A stretch of DNA of 64,000 nucleotides from Mallotus nudiflorus. Its lineage: Eukaryota; Streptophyta; Magnoliopsida; Malpighiales; Euphorbiaceae. How positions within the stretch are numbered: the stretch's first letter is position 1; the number at the start of each line of letters is the position of its first letter. The notes below the pieces were generated by a model. That model was not told the origin of the DNA and searched no databases. It saw only the letters and a program-made list of their open reading frames with translations. Position numbers and translations under genes: made by a program. The DNA lies in assembly GCA_947683625.1 (NCBI GenBank), contig CANTUR010000536.1, positions 62,001-126,000 of the forward strand, in the 5' to 3' direction. Below are positions 9,421 through 21,923 of the stretch, one piece after another.

Positions 9421-12400
9421 ATCTATTAGTATTAGACCAATCAAATAAATACAAGTAATAAAAAAAACTTTCTACAATAGAAAGTATAGAGAAAACAAAA
9501 ATAGATATTTTTATTTTATTTATTATCTTTAAAACCTATGAATTTATTTGTAAGAAAATAATCTTTTTGACTAAAATGGTGATATTATATAACTTTCAAA
9601 CTTAAAATCTTAAAAAAAAAAACTATATTTGAAATAAAAATCAAAATTTAATGATCAGTTAAGTGACATTTTTAAAAAACTAACTAAAATTTAGTAAACA
9701 TTCAAAGAATTAACCCTATTATCATCCTAAAATTGTATAGTTTTCTGGTTCACTTTTAAACCTAAGTGGCATTTGCATGACATTTCTATGGACTAGCAGA
9801 CCAAATTTCAAAAATAAGCTCTAGAAAAACAGGCCCAAAAGGAGATCGTCAGAAGTCATCGTCTGAGTGTTCGCTCCAGTGGTTTCATCAGTACACATTT
9901 AAACATTTACCAAATCCAGGCGACTGGTTGAGTATGAATGTAGTAAATGTTCCCTTGATTGTTCTGGGATACCATTTCTCTTCCTGGATTTTTTATTCTT
10001 CTATTCCAATGAAATGCTATTAAGTATTAAGTAGACGCAATATTACATGCATGATAAGATGTGTGACAAATTGTTTGATGTTTTAAAAGAAATCTCACAT
10101 ATGCCGATGAGGCTTAGACTGAAGCAGCTACGGCCTCCGGCAGTGGCAATGTCAATAATTTAATTGTCAGCTGCCTTTATTGGTGAGATCTATATTTGTT
10201 CTTTCCAAAAAATAATTGCTTTCGTTGTCAAGATTTTCACTTAACAGTTAAACGTTTGCAAGATTTTTACTTAACGGTTAAATTTTCTTGAGATATAATT
10301 CGGGTTTGAATCAATGGTCCCTATCAGGGTAAACTAACAATGCCAAAACGTTCAAAATAAAATAAAAAAAATTTGTGTAATTGTCACACTTGTCTTAAGT
10401 AAGCACTCAATATCACACCTTATCGGAAACGGGGTGGGCTATCAGACAGTGTCTGCAGCATCATAGGCAGGGCCGGGCCAAGGCTATTTATAGCCCTAGA
10501 CAATTTTTTTTAATTTAAAATAATCTATCAATTATTATTTTTAAAATTAAATAAATTGAAATTAGTACCAATATTAAATTCTAATTTAAAAGTGTAAAAT
10601 TTTAATTTTTTCAACTAAAAAATTATATGTATATTTAATATATTATATTGAAAATATGAGAAATTAATTAAATTTTCGTGAGGAATAGTGAATTTATAAA
10701 TTTTAAAGGATTATAATAATATTTAATTGGTTAAAAAGAAACAGTGATCTCTATTTACCTTTCCCGTTAATTTCAGTTTTAATTAGCACAAAATAAATTT
10801 TTGAATTTAAAAATAAAAATAAAATTATCTAGCAAATAATTTAATTGAAAAATAATAGATTATAACATAAAAAAGAAATGAATAACTTTAAACTATAATT
10901 TTATTTATATTTACTTTTAATAGCATTGAATAAATTTTATTTTATTTAAAAAATAAATTTTATTTTGTAAATAAAATAGAGTGAATAAATCTAGAAAAAA
11001 AATAGAATAGGAATGAATTCCTGATAGTTGACTGCCATATTCTACTTATGGATAACAACACCCTTGCAAGATGGGGATTTTCACTAGGGAGGTATGATTT
11101 GAAACTTGACTTTATACCATATCACGATTTGAATAGGCCTAAGAATTGCTAGCCCTTCATGAACACTAGTTATAAGTGTCTCACCATAATTCATTTTTTA
11201 AATATTTTTTTTGAAGTACTACAAATTAAAGATTTTATCCTTTCATCATTCACATGTTGAATTTTACCATAAGTTAAAATGGGCGTTGAAATGTGTTAAA
11301 AAAATTTACAAATAAATTAATCTTTTAATAAAATTTTGAAGGTTGCATCCAACGAGCATTTTGCATGGAAAAACGAATCCATACTAGCAGCTAAATTAAT
11401 TAATTAATTAATTTTTCTAATCACATTTGAAGATAAATCCCATCAATTTCTTACGATGAACTTTAAAGAAAAAAAAAATTATCAATTTGACATCATGATC
11501 CTGAAACTTTAGAATTTTATAATCTCAATTGTTCTAAACCTTATTGGTTATTAATAAATTTATATATTTCTAGGTAATAACATTTATAATATAATATAGT
11601 TTTGAGAATCATAATGCATAGGATTTTATAACTATATAAATCAAAAAGAAAAGTTTACTACCTAAGATTTGCATGTGCACAAAATGAACCAACTAAATGC
11701 ATTGTCGTGACCCAAATAAAGTGCAATACCTAATCAATAAACAATTATAAGTGATTTAAATAAAGATGATCATAATCTATGGTTAATGGAGAGTCTATAA
11801 AGCCTACATAATCTATCTCTACCAAGCTACACGTGGTCCATGCCCATTTAATTAGCTTGCAGCACAGTTAACTGATTCAAAGGTTACAATCTCTAGAACG
11901 TATTCCTGAATTTACTATCGTTTAATTTGTCGTTTACTGGATTATTAATTGTTAGATTACTGCTTCCTATGTGTATAACAATCACGTTTTTACTGTCATT
12001 AAATATACATCTTAGTGGTTCGATGAGTTGATCTATGAAAGAGCTTAACTGTTAATCTATTTTCATGAGTTTTAATAAATCTAGACTTAGTTAACGTTGT
12101 TTTGTTAGTTACAATGAATAGATGATATTTTCGTTAATTTTGACATGATTAGTCAATTTTTTTTTGGGTGCGAACGATGTTAATGAATTTCTCTAAAAAT
12201 GAGTTTTAGAGTCTATTATCAACAAAGATTTAATTTAGTTATTTTTTTGTATTTTTTTTTTCAATAAATCAATTTTTGTATGTAACGCTTATCAAATTAT
12301 GAAATTATTAATAAAATATCAATTTTACTGTTGTTAAAAAAATATATTAAGTTTTCTAGTAAACTTTTAAGTTCAAATCAAATCTTATTTATAAAAAGTA

Positions 12401-12600
12401 AACGTTTATTCTTTACGAAATTTATTAACTCAGTTGAACTATTAGGTAGTGGAGATAATTAAAAAAAAAAATTGTACATCTTGGTCCCTTCATAGCATGT
12501 CTACTTATCCCTAACATCCATAAAAATTAGCAATAACGTGCATTTTTCTTTTCTTTGTGTTGGGCATTTACAAATTATTGCAGTCTATAGTTCGAAGTTT
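9421..12600. other. AT-rich intergenic DNA, no gene seen
   Basis: I read both strands and saw no coding similarity beyond very short open stretches. GC-richer patches at 9840-9990 and 10090-10170 could be remnants of something once coding, but neither supports a named family. One end resembling a hAT transposon terminus near 10472 has no partner (see rejected items). Confidence 0.6.
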
Positions 12601-12712
12601 GAATTTTTTTTTTAGTAAGGGTGTGGGATTCGAACCTCCAACGTCTATAAAGTATCAAATCTCCCGTAATTGAATGGTAAATTATCTGTCATAGCCGAAC
12701 TTGACAAGTTTG
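12601..12712 (-). mobile_element. Possible tRNA-related SINE fragment
   Basis: On the minus strand a box-B-like motif GGTTCGAATCC (in ggaggttcgaatccc, about 12624-12638) is followed within 15 bases by an A-rich tail (on the plus strand, the T run at about 12604-12613). The arrangement, a tRNA-like T arm followed by a short unique piece and oligo-A, is that of a plant SINE 3' half. Box A is not clear, so this could also be a chance motif or an old tRNA fragment. Confidence 0.3.
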
Positions 12713-15589
12713 AAATCTTCATACAAATCTTTCTTTTAGTTTGCACATGACCAACTGTTAATGAAAAATAAAACATTGTTCTCCATTAAATTATTTAGTG
12801 AGAAAAATATATTTTCTCCTCTTTCAAGTCTCTAAAGACCACAAAAATATAAAATGATGGACCAGTTGCACATACATTAGCATTATTAAGGCAATATGTC
12901 TCTGATTGCTTATGAATGCTATAGACACAAATTCTTAATGCCAACACATTTTATTTTTTATTTTAGGTAAACATCATTAGCTAAAATTTTATATATCACA
13001 TAAAAAATACCCTTGATTATCTTATTGTTATATTCTTTTCAAAAGATTTATATAGTGCATGATGATGATAAAATGATAGTTTCATAAGCTTTATATTAGA
13101 CACGACAAAAAAATAAAATATAACTAATACATAACTTATAAACTTTAGCTTCATTACAACTTGCCAAATGAAATCTATGAATTGGGTATTACCAAAACTC
13201 CAAGAACACTCCAAAACATTTTTTTTTAAATCACCAATATTTAAAATTTATTAAATCTTAATTAATTTAATTTGACATGAATAAAATAAAAAAAACATAA
13301 AAGTCATCCTACAACTAATTCATTGTGATTATATATTAGAACTAGAACTCAAAATCGCTGTCAGTTGATTCTAATAATAATTATTGATGTTCAAAACATT
13401 AGTTAATTCTTCCTTGGAAATTGATTAAATCCTCGTATCATATAATTAATGTCAGTTGCCATTTTCTACATATTGAATAAAATGTTGAATTACAAACCAT
13501 AATAACACAAATTACTAATTTTTTATCTGATAGTTATAAATATTCTAATTAATTTGAATTGAATTATATAAATTTTTTATAAGAAAACAAAATTTTATTA
13601 ATAAATTGAGAATTCATATAATTTTCATATTATTTTCTTTTAAATTAAAAATAATAAAAATTAAAATTTACACCTCAAAATATTTTAAAAGAAAAATTAT
13701 AACTAAAACTACTTTCATATTGTTGTAAAATCACTAATTTTTTATTAAAAGATAATGACAAAAGTTGAGGTGGGGTAGTGGAAAAGTGCGAAGGCATATC
13801 ATCACATCAACTATGTAATTTTTGATGCAAGAGGTGAATGTGGTCCATGTACTGAGAAAAAATATCCTTTACCTATAATTATTGTGATTTAACGCTTCAT
13901 TCTGTTTGCAAATTTCATATTGAGATCCATCTACAATTATTGTGATTTAACGTTTCATTTGTTTATAAAATTTATATGAAAAATTCTAAATTTCTCAAAT
14001 TTTTAATTTAAATATTTAAAATTTTATTTTATATATTTAAACTCTCAAATTTTATGGATTTTAAATTTTAAATTTTTATATTAATTTTTTAATAAAAATT
14101 ATTTTATTTGATCTTTAAAATTTTTTCAATTTTAAAATTTTTTCATCAGTAAAAAATAAATTTATTTATTTTAATTTTTAATATTTTAAATTAAAAGTAT
14201 GAATTTATATACAATTTTAAATAATTTTAAATTTTAAAAATAAATAAACAAATTAATGTTAAGATTAAAAAAATTATAATAAAATTATTATTTTTTAAAA
14301 TAAAATATTATGATGAAAAAACACACCATAATTAAAAGAGATTATGATAAAAAAATATTTTATAATTCTTAAAAATTTTAATTTTATATTTTCAATAAAT
14401 TTTTTAGTTTTTTGTACAAAATTTTAATTAAATTATTGTGAAATTTTTTTATAATATGACTTTTATAAATAGTGAATATCGATGCATATATGTGCATCAC
14501 CCAAAATCGGTGATAGATTTTCCAACAAACTCCAGCTTTTATAACCATTATCTTAACCTTCACCTTTTTTATCATGCTATTTGAGCATGAAAAAAAATTA
14601 TATTATAAAAATTTATTCACAATAATTGAAAATATGATTAAAAACCTTAGTATTATATAATTTTTTAAAAAATTTAGCATAATAACATTAACTTGTTTGT
14701 TTTTTTATAAAATTAAAAATTATTTAAATATGTATATAATAATTTAAAATATTAGAAATTAAAATAAGTAAATTTATTTTTTATCGATGAAAAAAATTTT
14801 AAAAATGATATAAGTGTTAAAAAATAAAAATGATATGAATGTTAGAAATATAAAACTTTAAGAACTAAAAGGAAATGGTTTGTGTTAAAAATTGACAAAA
14901 TGGTTTAAAACACTTTAAATCTGTAAAATGTAAGGGTCTAAATATACAAATAAAACTTTAGGCGCCGAAAGTTAAAAAACTTGTAAGTTTTGGTGCCTCA
15001 ATAATGAGTTTTGCCAATATGTCTTGAGCATTGGGTTTTTTTTCTTGTGCATGCATGAGCATGATCATGTACACATTGTTTAAGCCAATTATTTACTATT
15101 TTTATTATGGGAGAAAAAATAGGATTCTTCTTTTTTTTGAAAGTATAAGCAAACAAATTGCAAGTTGAAGTAGCTAGAGATGGATTTTGCAGGCAATAAT
15201 TTTACAAATTATTTTACTTTAAAGTTGTACATCTTCAATTTTTTTTTTTTTTTTGGGTGTGTATATACTTCTTAGGGTTTAACTTTTTCTGGATAATAGT
15301 CCAATGTTTGTGATAGGGACCTAAGAATCCAAAGAAATTTTTTTTTTTTGTAATTTTTTCAATTTAAAATTTATAAAAAAAGTTTTAATTAATTTAATTG
15401 ATTTTATTTATATATTTTTTTCATTTGATATTTTTTATATTCAATAGTCGTAAGACTCCGACTATATTAGAGTTTGAATTGGGTTAACTTACAAAGAATA
15501 AATCTGTTTTAATATGTATTTTTTTCGTATATAAAATTTGAATTCAAAATTTTATATAACCTTAATTATTTTTTTTTTTAAATATTCAC
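12713..15589. other. AT-rich intergenic DNA
   Basis: There is no recognisable gene. Open stretches near 13017-13214 and 14384-14575 are AT-rich, lack any family motif and are most simply chance. The stretch 14000-14350 is extremely AT-rich with many aattttaaa words. One short tandem duplication is listed separately. Confidence 0.6.
13875..13985. repeat. 58-bp tandem duplication
   Basis: A segment containing aattattgtgatttaacg at 13877 recurs at 13935, followed in both copies by a similar ttcat...tgttt...aaattt tract. The offset is 58 bp, with several substitutions and an indel. It looks like an old local duplication. Confidence 0.7.
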
Positions 15590-15802
15590 AGTGGACTCGA
15601 ATCAATATTCGGAGATATAAAGCTTATTGCACAAAAAGAAATAGGATTTCACTTGATTTTTGTCAAAAGAACAACAAATCAAGTTGCAAACTGGTTACTT
15701 AAAAAAGATTTGTATGTTTTAAGATCCTTTTCATGGATTGTAAATTTGCTAAATGTATTGGCTACACTTTTGTACTTTGTAACCAAAGGACTTTTGAGTT
15801 AA
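15590..15802 (+). pseudogene. LINE ORF2 C-terminal RNase H-like fragment
   Basis: An uninterrupted 70-codon frame, without its own ATG, ends at TAA 15800-15802. It reads GLESIFGDIKLIAQKEIGFH, then LIFVKRTTNQVANWLLKK, and ends LLYFVTKGLLS. The segment FxFVKRxxNxVAxxLAK is the C-terminal signature of the RNase H-like domain attached to plant non-LTR reverse transcriptases and to RNase H-domain proteins derived from them. The next 17 bases lead into an A-rich tail from about 15820, as expected for a 5'-truncated LINE copy. The rest of the LINE is missing upstream. A host RNase H-like paralogue is the alternative, but the truncation plus poly(A) favours a retro-insertion. Confidence 0.65.
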
Positions 15803-15940
15803 TGAAAATCTTATGTTGATTAAAAAAAAAAACAAAAAAAATTGTGCATCTCCTTTCTTAATTTTGATCAAAACATAAATTATGTTTAAATTGTAAAAAA
15901 AAATAGCTGAATAAAAAATACTTCGATCAAAATTTAAGGA

Positions 15941-16290
15941 TTTTTTTTTTTTTTTGTGTTAACAGTGAAATATCCATTTCATTAAAACATAACAATTACA
16001 GGGATTACAGTGCTTCATTAAGCACAAAACCAAATCTATCAACTACAGATATAACAATACAAACTTGTATCTCTATTAATCCTTAGATTAGATGTACCCA
16101 TAACCATCCCTTAATGCTCACTAACAAGAGCAATCTTCACTGAGGAGTAAAGATCCTAAGATTTGAATCCATGCAATAACAGTTTTCTTCTTCTAATGGA
16201 AGACTAGAATAACTCCATAACTTGGAGTAGTGGGCATCCATCAATATCTAAAATCACCATGAACTTGCATAGTGCTTCAACCTTCATCTA
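15941..16290 (-). mobile_element. Candidate retro-inserted tail with minus-strand poly(A)
   Basis: A T run at 15941-15955, which is poly(A) on the minus strand, abuts a GC-richer stretch of about 330 bp unlike its AT-rich surroundings. Read on the minus strand it ends aatgaaatggatatttcact, then a short spacer and the A tail, resembling the 3' end of a non-LTR retroelement or a processed transcript. I cannot name the source. It lies about 120 bp from the LINE tail at 15820 in the opposite orientation. Confidence 0.3.
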
Positions 16291-16299
16291 AAAATTCAT

Positions 16300-17039
16300 T
16301 TGAAAATGAGTTTTTATTATTTGAAAATGAAATAATTTTTTTTAAATTAAGTCAAATATAATGTAAAGAAACGAACATTTGAAAGTGATAAACCTACCCA
16401 ACAACTAGACTCGAATCCCTTAAATCCTTTGTTCAAAAAAAAAAAAAATCACTCAAATCCAAAACCTTTCAGAGTAGCTATCACCCGCCAGTTTTGGTCT
16501 CTTTCTCCGATATTTGTAGTCCTCAACTACTCTGCAAAGACAGGTTGGAATCTGATACAAAACTATCGAAAAGAGTTGTATATATGTACAGAGGGAGAGA
16601 ATTCACCATTGAGTTGCCTTAAATATATTTGTTGAATTTGTTCAAAAAGTATATATATATTTGTTGAAGTGACTTTTATTGAAGGCCAAAAAAATTAAAA
16701 GGTCATTAATATTTAAAGTATTTAAATTTTTATTAAATATGTTTTAAATCAATTGTGGATTTATATTAAATTCTCATAGACATGAATTCATGTAGTTACT
16801 AAATAAAAAAATTAATTGAAACTCAAATATATATTCAAATCTTTGCATCCAAACATATTATTAACAAATTCAATCAATGATGACAAAATTTGAACTATAT
16901 ATCTCATAATATTTTTTAAAAAATAACACTTGACTACTCTTTCATTAAATTACTATTACACTATTTTTTTATGTGTAAAAATGTATAAAATATATTATGT
17001 AACTTTATCTTTATGAATTTTTAATATTTTAAAAATTAA
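16300..17039. other. AT-rich intergenic DNA
   Basis: Nothing recognisable. The open stretch 16429-16635 begins in an A run and has no family motif. An actcgaatccc word near 16410 followed by an A run at 16435 faintly recalls a SINE 3' end but is too degenerate to call. Confidence 0.55.
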
Positions 17040-17352
17040 GTTTATTATTTATGAAAAATTTAATAATTTATTTATTTATGTTATTTTAATTGTTTCATAT
17101 ATATTAATAGTATTTTAAGAAAATCAATTACACAGCTTATACGTTACCAATTATACATATAACTATTACTTTCTTAATAGTTTATTATTTATGAAAAATT
17201 TAATAATTTATTTATTTATGTTATTTTAATTGTTTCATATATATTAATAGTATTTTAAGAAAATCAATTACACAACTTAACTTTACCATTTATTTACTAA
17301 ATAAGGTTAACAATAAAAATATCATACATATAATTATTACTTCCTTAATAGT
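17040..17352. repeat. 140-bp tandem duplication with later insertion
   Basis: The 96 bp from 17040 recur almost perfectly from 17180, an offset of exactly 140 bp. The next part of the unit, ending actttcttaatagtt, recurs at about 17325-17352 after an extra stretch of about 33 bp in the second copy. Near identity of the first 96 bp suggests the duplication is younger than most of the flanking DNA. Confidence 0.85.
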
Positions 17353-17531
17353 TATATTTGTATTACACTTTATTTTTTTAATTCCGATCCAAACGTATCT
17401 TAAATGTTAAGAAATTTGTATTTTTTAAGTGAGATATTGGTTTGAATTTTAAGAATTAAAAAAAAAAAAGGTTTTGTATATGCATATGTTTTGTATAAGA
17501 TTTTGGACGAACATATATTTTGCTTATCTGC

Positions 17532-17630
17532 CTAGGGGTGGGTTAACTTAATATTTTTCCATCCACGAAGTAAAAGCATCAATGGGAAGGGGTAGTTCGA
17601 ATTCCCCCTCCCCTAGTCTAAAAAAAAATG
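17532..17630 (+). mobile_element. tRNA-like element / SINE-like unit with oligo-A tail
   Basis: The 85-nt segment 17532-17616 begins ctagggg and ends cccctag, a perfect 7-bp pairing like a tRNA acceptor stem. Inside, ggggtagttcgaattcccc (17589-17607) folds as a 4-bp stem around a TTCGAAT loop like a T arm and box B. The D-arm side (tgggttaactt) only loosely fits box A. An A run follows directly (17621-17629). It may be a tRNA pseudogene with a long variable arm, a tRNA-derived SINE or a small hairpin element. I could not assign an anticodon. Confidence 0.4.
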
Positions 17631-17739
17631 CATATATTTTGTATATATTCTTCTCGTTCTTCGATATTCTTAGCCTTCAATATATATATATATATACAAG
17701 TTTTATGTATTTCATGAAGGTCCTTAAGAGATTCAAAAA

Positions 17740-17863
17740 CCGGGGAAGGAGGGGAACATTACAATTAATTAAAAATAAATCACAAGGAGATGATGTCTGG
17801 TAGTACCGTGGAAGGAGGGGAAGAGTTAATAAGAAATATATCACAAGGAGACGAGGTCTATTA

Positions 17864-17865
<2 letters not shown>
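17740..17865. repeat. 66-bp tandem duplication
   Basis: The segment at 17740 (cggggaaggaggggaa ... tcacaaggagatgatgtctg) recurs at 17806 (cgtggaaggaggggaa ... tcacaaggagacgaggtcta). The offset is 66 bp, with about a dozen differences. The second unit runs straight into the (TA)n tract. Confidence 0.8.

Positions 17866-17907
<42 letters not shown>
17864..17907. repeat. (TA)n microsatellite, about 22 units
   Basis: Uninterrupted alternation of t and a over 44 bases. Expected to be length-polymorphic. Confidence 0.97.
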
Positions 17908-17909
<2 letters not shown>

Positions 17910-17910
<1 letters not shown>

Positions 17911-20155
17911 AGCTTAGTCGCTCTTAGTTACAATTATTATAAACTACAATAATAAATCATTATCAAGTATTCTGTCCAAGACTATACCTTACTTAGAGAT
18001 TCAATTTGATATTTTTCAGGACCTTAGTTCAGACCAATTCGGTTAAGTTCCATTGACATTAGTTTATTATTTGTACTATATCATCACATGTACAAACTGT
18101 CATAGTTTGCATCGGCTCTAACCTCCTAAAAAATTTAGTTTTACTCAACAATAGTTATAAAGACCTATGGCTAAAAAATAATATATAATAATAATATTAT
18201 GCGTTGAGAGAGTTTTTTTTAATACGAACATATATATTTTTCTTAAATAATTTTTTATAATGTAATTGATTTGTTAAATCATATCTTTTTTTTTTTTTGT
18301 CATGAGAGGGAGGGGTGGAGGGATTCATGGATGGGATGGCAGCGAACAGGAGTTAAGTTATATATAATAATTGCATACAAATAATTTTATTAAAATTTAA
18401 AATTTTACAGTAGAAACTACTTTCTAAATTTTTATCCAAGGGAAAATAATTAATGAACTTTCATTGTTTCTTTTTTGCTCAAGAATTAATGAACTTTCAT
18501 TGAATCGATCAAATGTTAAACGTTGAGCTAGGTGTGAACTGAAACATACAAATTGGTTTACTGACTTATATCTATTTAGTGGTTCTGATGTAGATGAGGC
18601 AGCATTGAAGTCTATTGATGACTTTGATAGAATAGACTTGCGTATTTGGATTTTAAATGAATGTTTGTGGCAGTATCGATTGATCTATAAGGTTCATAAT
18701 ATATCAAATTGAAGTTGACTCAGAAAGCTACAATGAATGTTACACATTTCATCTGTAGCAGTTTATCTTTAGGTCAAAATTCCCTGATTTAGGCCTTCAA
18801 ATTTTACCTTAAAGTTTATGTTCCTTTTTTTGGAGTTTTTTATCTTTTCCTTTTTGGAATTTAGAATTTTTTTCTAAACACTATATATTTACCTTTTTGA
18901 TTATTTTGAAATATTTTTTTGGATGAATTAAAAAAAAATTCCTCAATTTCTTTGAAATTTTTTGAATCAACAGAATTTTAAATTATTGGATTTAGACATT
19001 CTTGAACAAACAAATTCAATTTATTTTGTTAAGCTTGCGCTCCGTCAGGTTTGGCTCTCCCCTCCATTACTATATGCCTATTAATAGCAACTGTGTGTGT
19101 GTACATAGATCATGTAATATTGAAGACTGGCACAACAATGTCAAAAGTGAGTGATTCAGTGTGACAAAAACTGCTCAACGAAATTAATGCATATTATTGG
19201 TCAAAAAAAAAAAAAATAATAATGCACATTCACATGTATATATTTTTTTTTTGTCATTTTCATCCTATTAATCAAACAAACTAACCACATTTGGACCGTG
19301 TATTATTATTATTATTATTATTAGGAATAATTATAATTTTGATCCTTGTAATTATGCCTTTTAACAAAATTAATCATGTAATTTTTTTAAAATTTTTAAG
19401 TATCATATGTTTCACATTTATTTACACTTTAGTATCCTTTTAATAAATATTATTTAAAATATATATTTTAGTATAAAAATAATATGCAATTTCAATGCTA
19501 AAATTATATAATGAGTAATATATTATTCAACTAACTGTAATAAATTCATAAGAAATTAATTTTAGATGTATTTTTAATTTAAAATGAATAAAAATAAATA
19601 ATTTTTAAAATAAATTTATAATATTTTAAAAATCAATTAGTTAAATTAATCGTAAATCATATATAGAATAAATTTATTATTAAAATTTAATATTATATTA
19701 ATTTTTCTCATTAAATAATAATAATATTAGTTATTATGGTATTTAAGTATAAAAATGTAAAACATATAACACTTGAAAATGAAAAAAAAAAAAAAAAAAC
19801 ACAAGAAAAACCAGGTTTATTGTGTAAATTTCTAACATTTATCATGAGTTTTAAATTTAAATTTATGTTAGCCCTCTTGTATGATAATTTTTTTAAAATT
19901 AGGAAATTTTTAAATCATATAAAACGTGGGTAAATATATTCAACAAATAATTGGTCAGCTAAATATAAAACATTTATAATATGTATTAGATATGTATCTA
20001 GATATATAAAATACTTGAAATAAATATGTAATTATTTAATTTTTAATCTAATTTCCATTTTGTCCAAGACATGAAAATGGTTAAATAAAATTCAATTAAA
20101 CTAAATTATTATATATTTTTTAATCTTCCCAAATTCAAAAATATAATATGGAAAA
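17910..20155. other. AT-rich intergenic DNA
   Basis: No gene is recognisable. It holds a TTA-type microsatellite at 19301-19323, a 19-bp direct repeat (aattaatgaactttcattg at 18448 and 18484) and several homopolymer runs. The open stretch 19736-19933 is AT-driven and has no family motif. Confidence 0.55.
19301..19323. repeat. (TTA)n microsatellite
   Basis: About seven perfect att/tta units. Confidence 0.95.
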
Positions 20156-20159
20156 AAAA

Positions 20160-20350
20160 AAAAAGGAAGAAAAATGAAATGGAATCCACGAAGGCTCAAA
20201 AAAGCAAATGCAAAAGCACCATTTGCAAAAATCGAGATCTAGCGGCTCATCTCTGCACGTTTACATGGAACCCACAGCTACTACTAGTCAGAAGTCCCTC
20301 CCTCATTCATAAAAGCCGCCTTTGGAACCACAGTTGACCGGTTGGTGAAA
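20160..20350. other. GC-richer island, unidentified
   Basis: About 190 bp of clearly higher GC than its surroundings. It contains a cataaaagccgcc word like a weak TATA-type context and words such as cctccctc, but no ORF, splice-bounded exon or repeat that I recognise. It could be a relict promoter or a decayed exon. Confidence 0.3.
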
Positions 20351-20359
20351 AACACTACC

Positions 20360-21919
20360 TATGTTGGGCGTTTCAGTGAATGAAATTTTCACGTTTAGTG
20401 AAATTTATCAAGAAAATACTTTTTTTTTTTTAATTATTGGTATTTAAAATTTATTAAATTATAAATAATTTTTTTTTAATAATTAATTTAATATGATTGT
20501 ATATATCTAAATTTAAATTTAAAATTCTATTTAAACAAAAATAATTTTTTGTTAATTAGTTTTAACGGTTGTTAATAAAAAGAAGTTTTTATAATTTTTA
20601 GTGAATGAAATTTCTTGTTTGTTGAAAAAAATAATTGAATTTTGAAAAAAAAAAAAAAGATAAGTAAAGAGTTTTTGACAACATATTTATTTGTAAGGTT
20701 ATCCAAAGACAGTCGCTGGTATTTGTTGTTGCTGTCAATGCTGTGTGTGTCGGCAAAACATTAAATGTTTTGACTAATTAATCTATACAATAATAATAAT
20801 AATAATAATTATAATAATAATAATTCAGTGATGAGTGGTACTGACGACTGAGTTTTAACATAAAATGATGGAGTTAGAAGTTCGAAGCATCTGGGCATAT
20901 GTACAACAGTTGTTAGAATTAAATATTTCTGAAGAACAAATTTCAGTTGATTATTTAATCATAATGGAATTCCCCTGCCAAGTCATGAGGCATGCTGCAA
21001 AGAAACAGCTTCTCCAATTTCGGAATTTTTGAGTTTAGTTTTTTTTTTTTTTTTTACCAGTGAAGATGGTTAATCCCAACAAAGAGAAAAGAAAAAAATG
21101 AGATTCAAATTCTACTTTTTATCGTATAATATCTATATCTTTTAACACTTTAAAGAAGTTAAAATATTAAAAATAATAGTGGAAGTTTATGTGGTTATTA
21201 AATTATACTGGAAATATAAAATGTGAAATATTGAAATATTAATTCAACAAATTAAAACTTGAAATAATTTTAAATAAAATTAAAATTTCATGAAATTAGT
21301 TGATCTCAATAGCTTTACTTTAGCATTTATAATTTTAATATTTCAATCCCGAATCCTCACTTTGCTTTTTCTTTTGATTATTAAAAAAAATGAGAAGATA
21401 AAAGATTAATTGAGAAAAATATCGATTTAGAGTTTTTTTTTGAAGCGTAATATATTTATAATCAATTAGTCATGAATCTACATTTTGTGCGGATTGCAAA
21501 TAATATAAATATTTTAAAATAAATAATTAAATGATTTCAATAAATTTAAAGCTACAAATTAATCAAATATAAAAGTTTGAATATTTATTATTTTTAATTA
21601 TTGAATAAATAAAATAAAATAAATATAGAAAATGAGTGAGAAAATATTTTTTTTATTTTTTAGGTTAAAATAAAAAAAAAGTGTTTTTATTTGAATAAAA
21701 GGGGATATTTAAGTTAAAATAAAAAAATAATTATTTATTAAAAGGATAAGTAATGATTTAAATATGATATAATTTGAGTGTTTTATATCAAATAAAACAT
21801 ATGTATTTTAATAAAAATATAATAAATTTTAATAATTTAACATATAAGCATTTAGAAGAGAATGCTGAATTATAAAAAAAGATATTTGTCAAATTTTCAC
21901 CTTAATAACTTTGAAGCTC

Positions 21920-21920
<1 letters not shown>
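20360..21920. other. AT-rich intergenic DNA
   Basis: No gene seen on either strand. It includes an AAT microsatellite (20789-20825) and several oligo-T and oligo-A runs. Confidence 0.55.
20789..20825. repeat. (AAT)n microsatellite, imperfect
   Basis: About twelve aat/taa units with one interruption near 20810. Confidence 0.95.

Positions 21921-21923
<3 letters not shown>

Noticed and set aside
9840..9990. Patch reading GDWLSMNVVNVPLIVLGYHF, possible exon
   Set aside because: No family recognised and no splice-bounded context; it could be chance.
10095..10165. GC-richer patch with gatgagg and ctgaag words, possible C/D snoRNA or small exon
   Set aside because: Box C and box D spacing is wrong, the flanks do not pair, and the open frame is only about 20 codons.
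10465..10510. Sequence cagggccgggccaaggc near 10472, resembling a hAT-type transposon end
   Set aside because: I found no matching inverted end or 8-bp target duplication within several kb, so a transposon cannot be supported.
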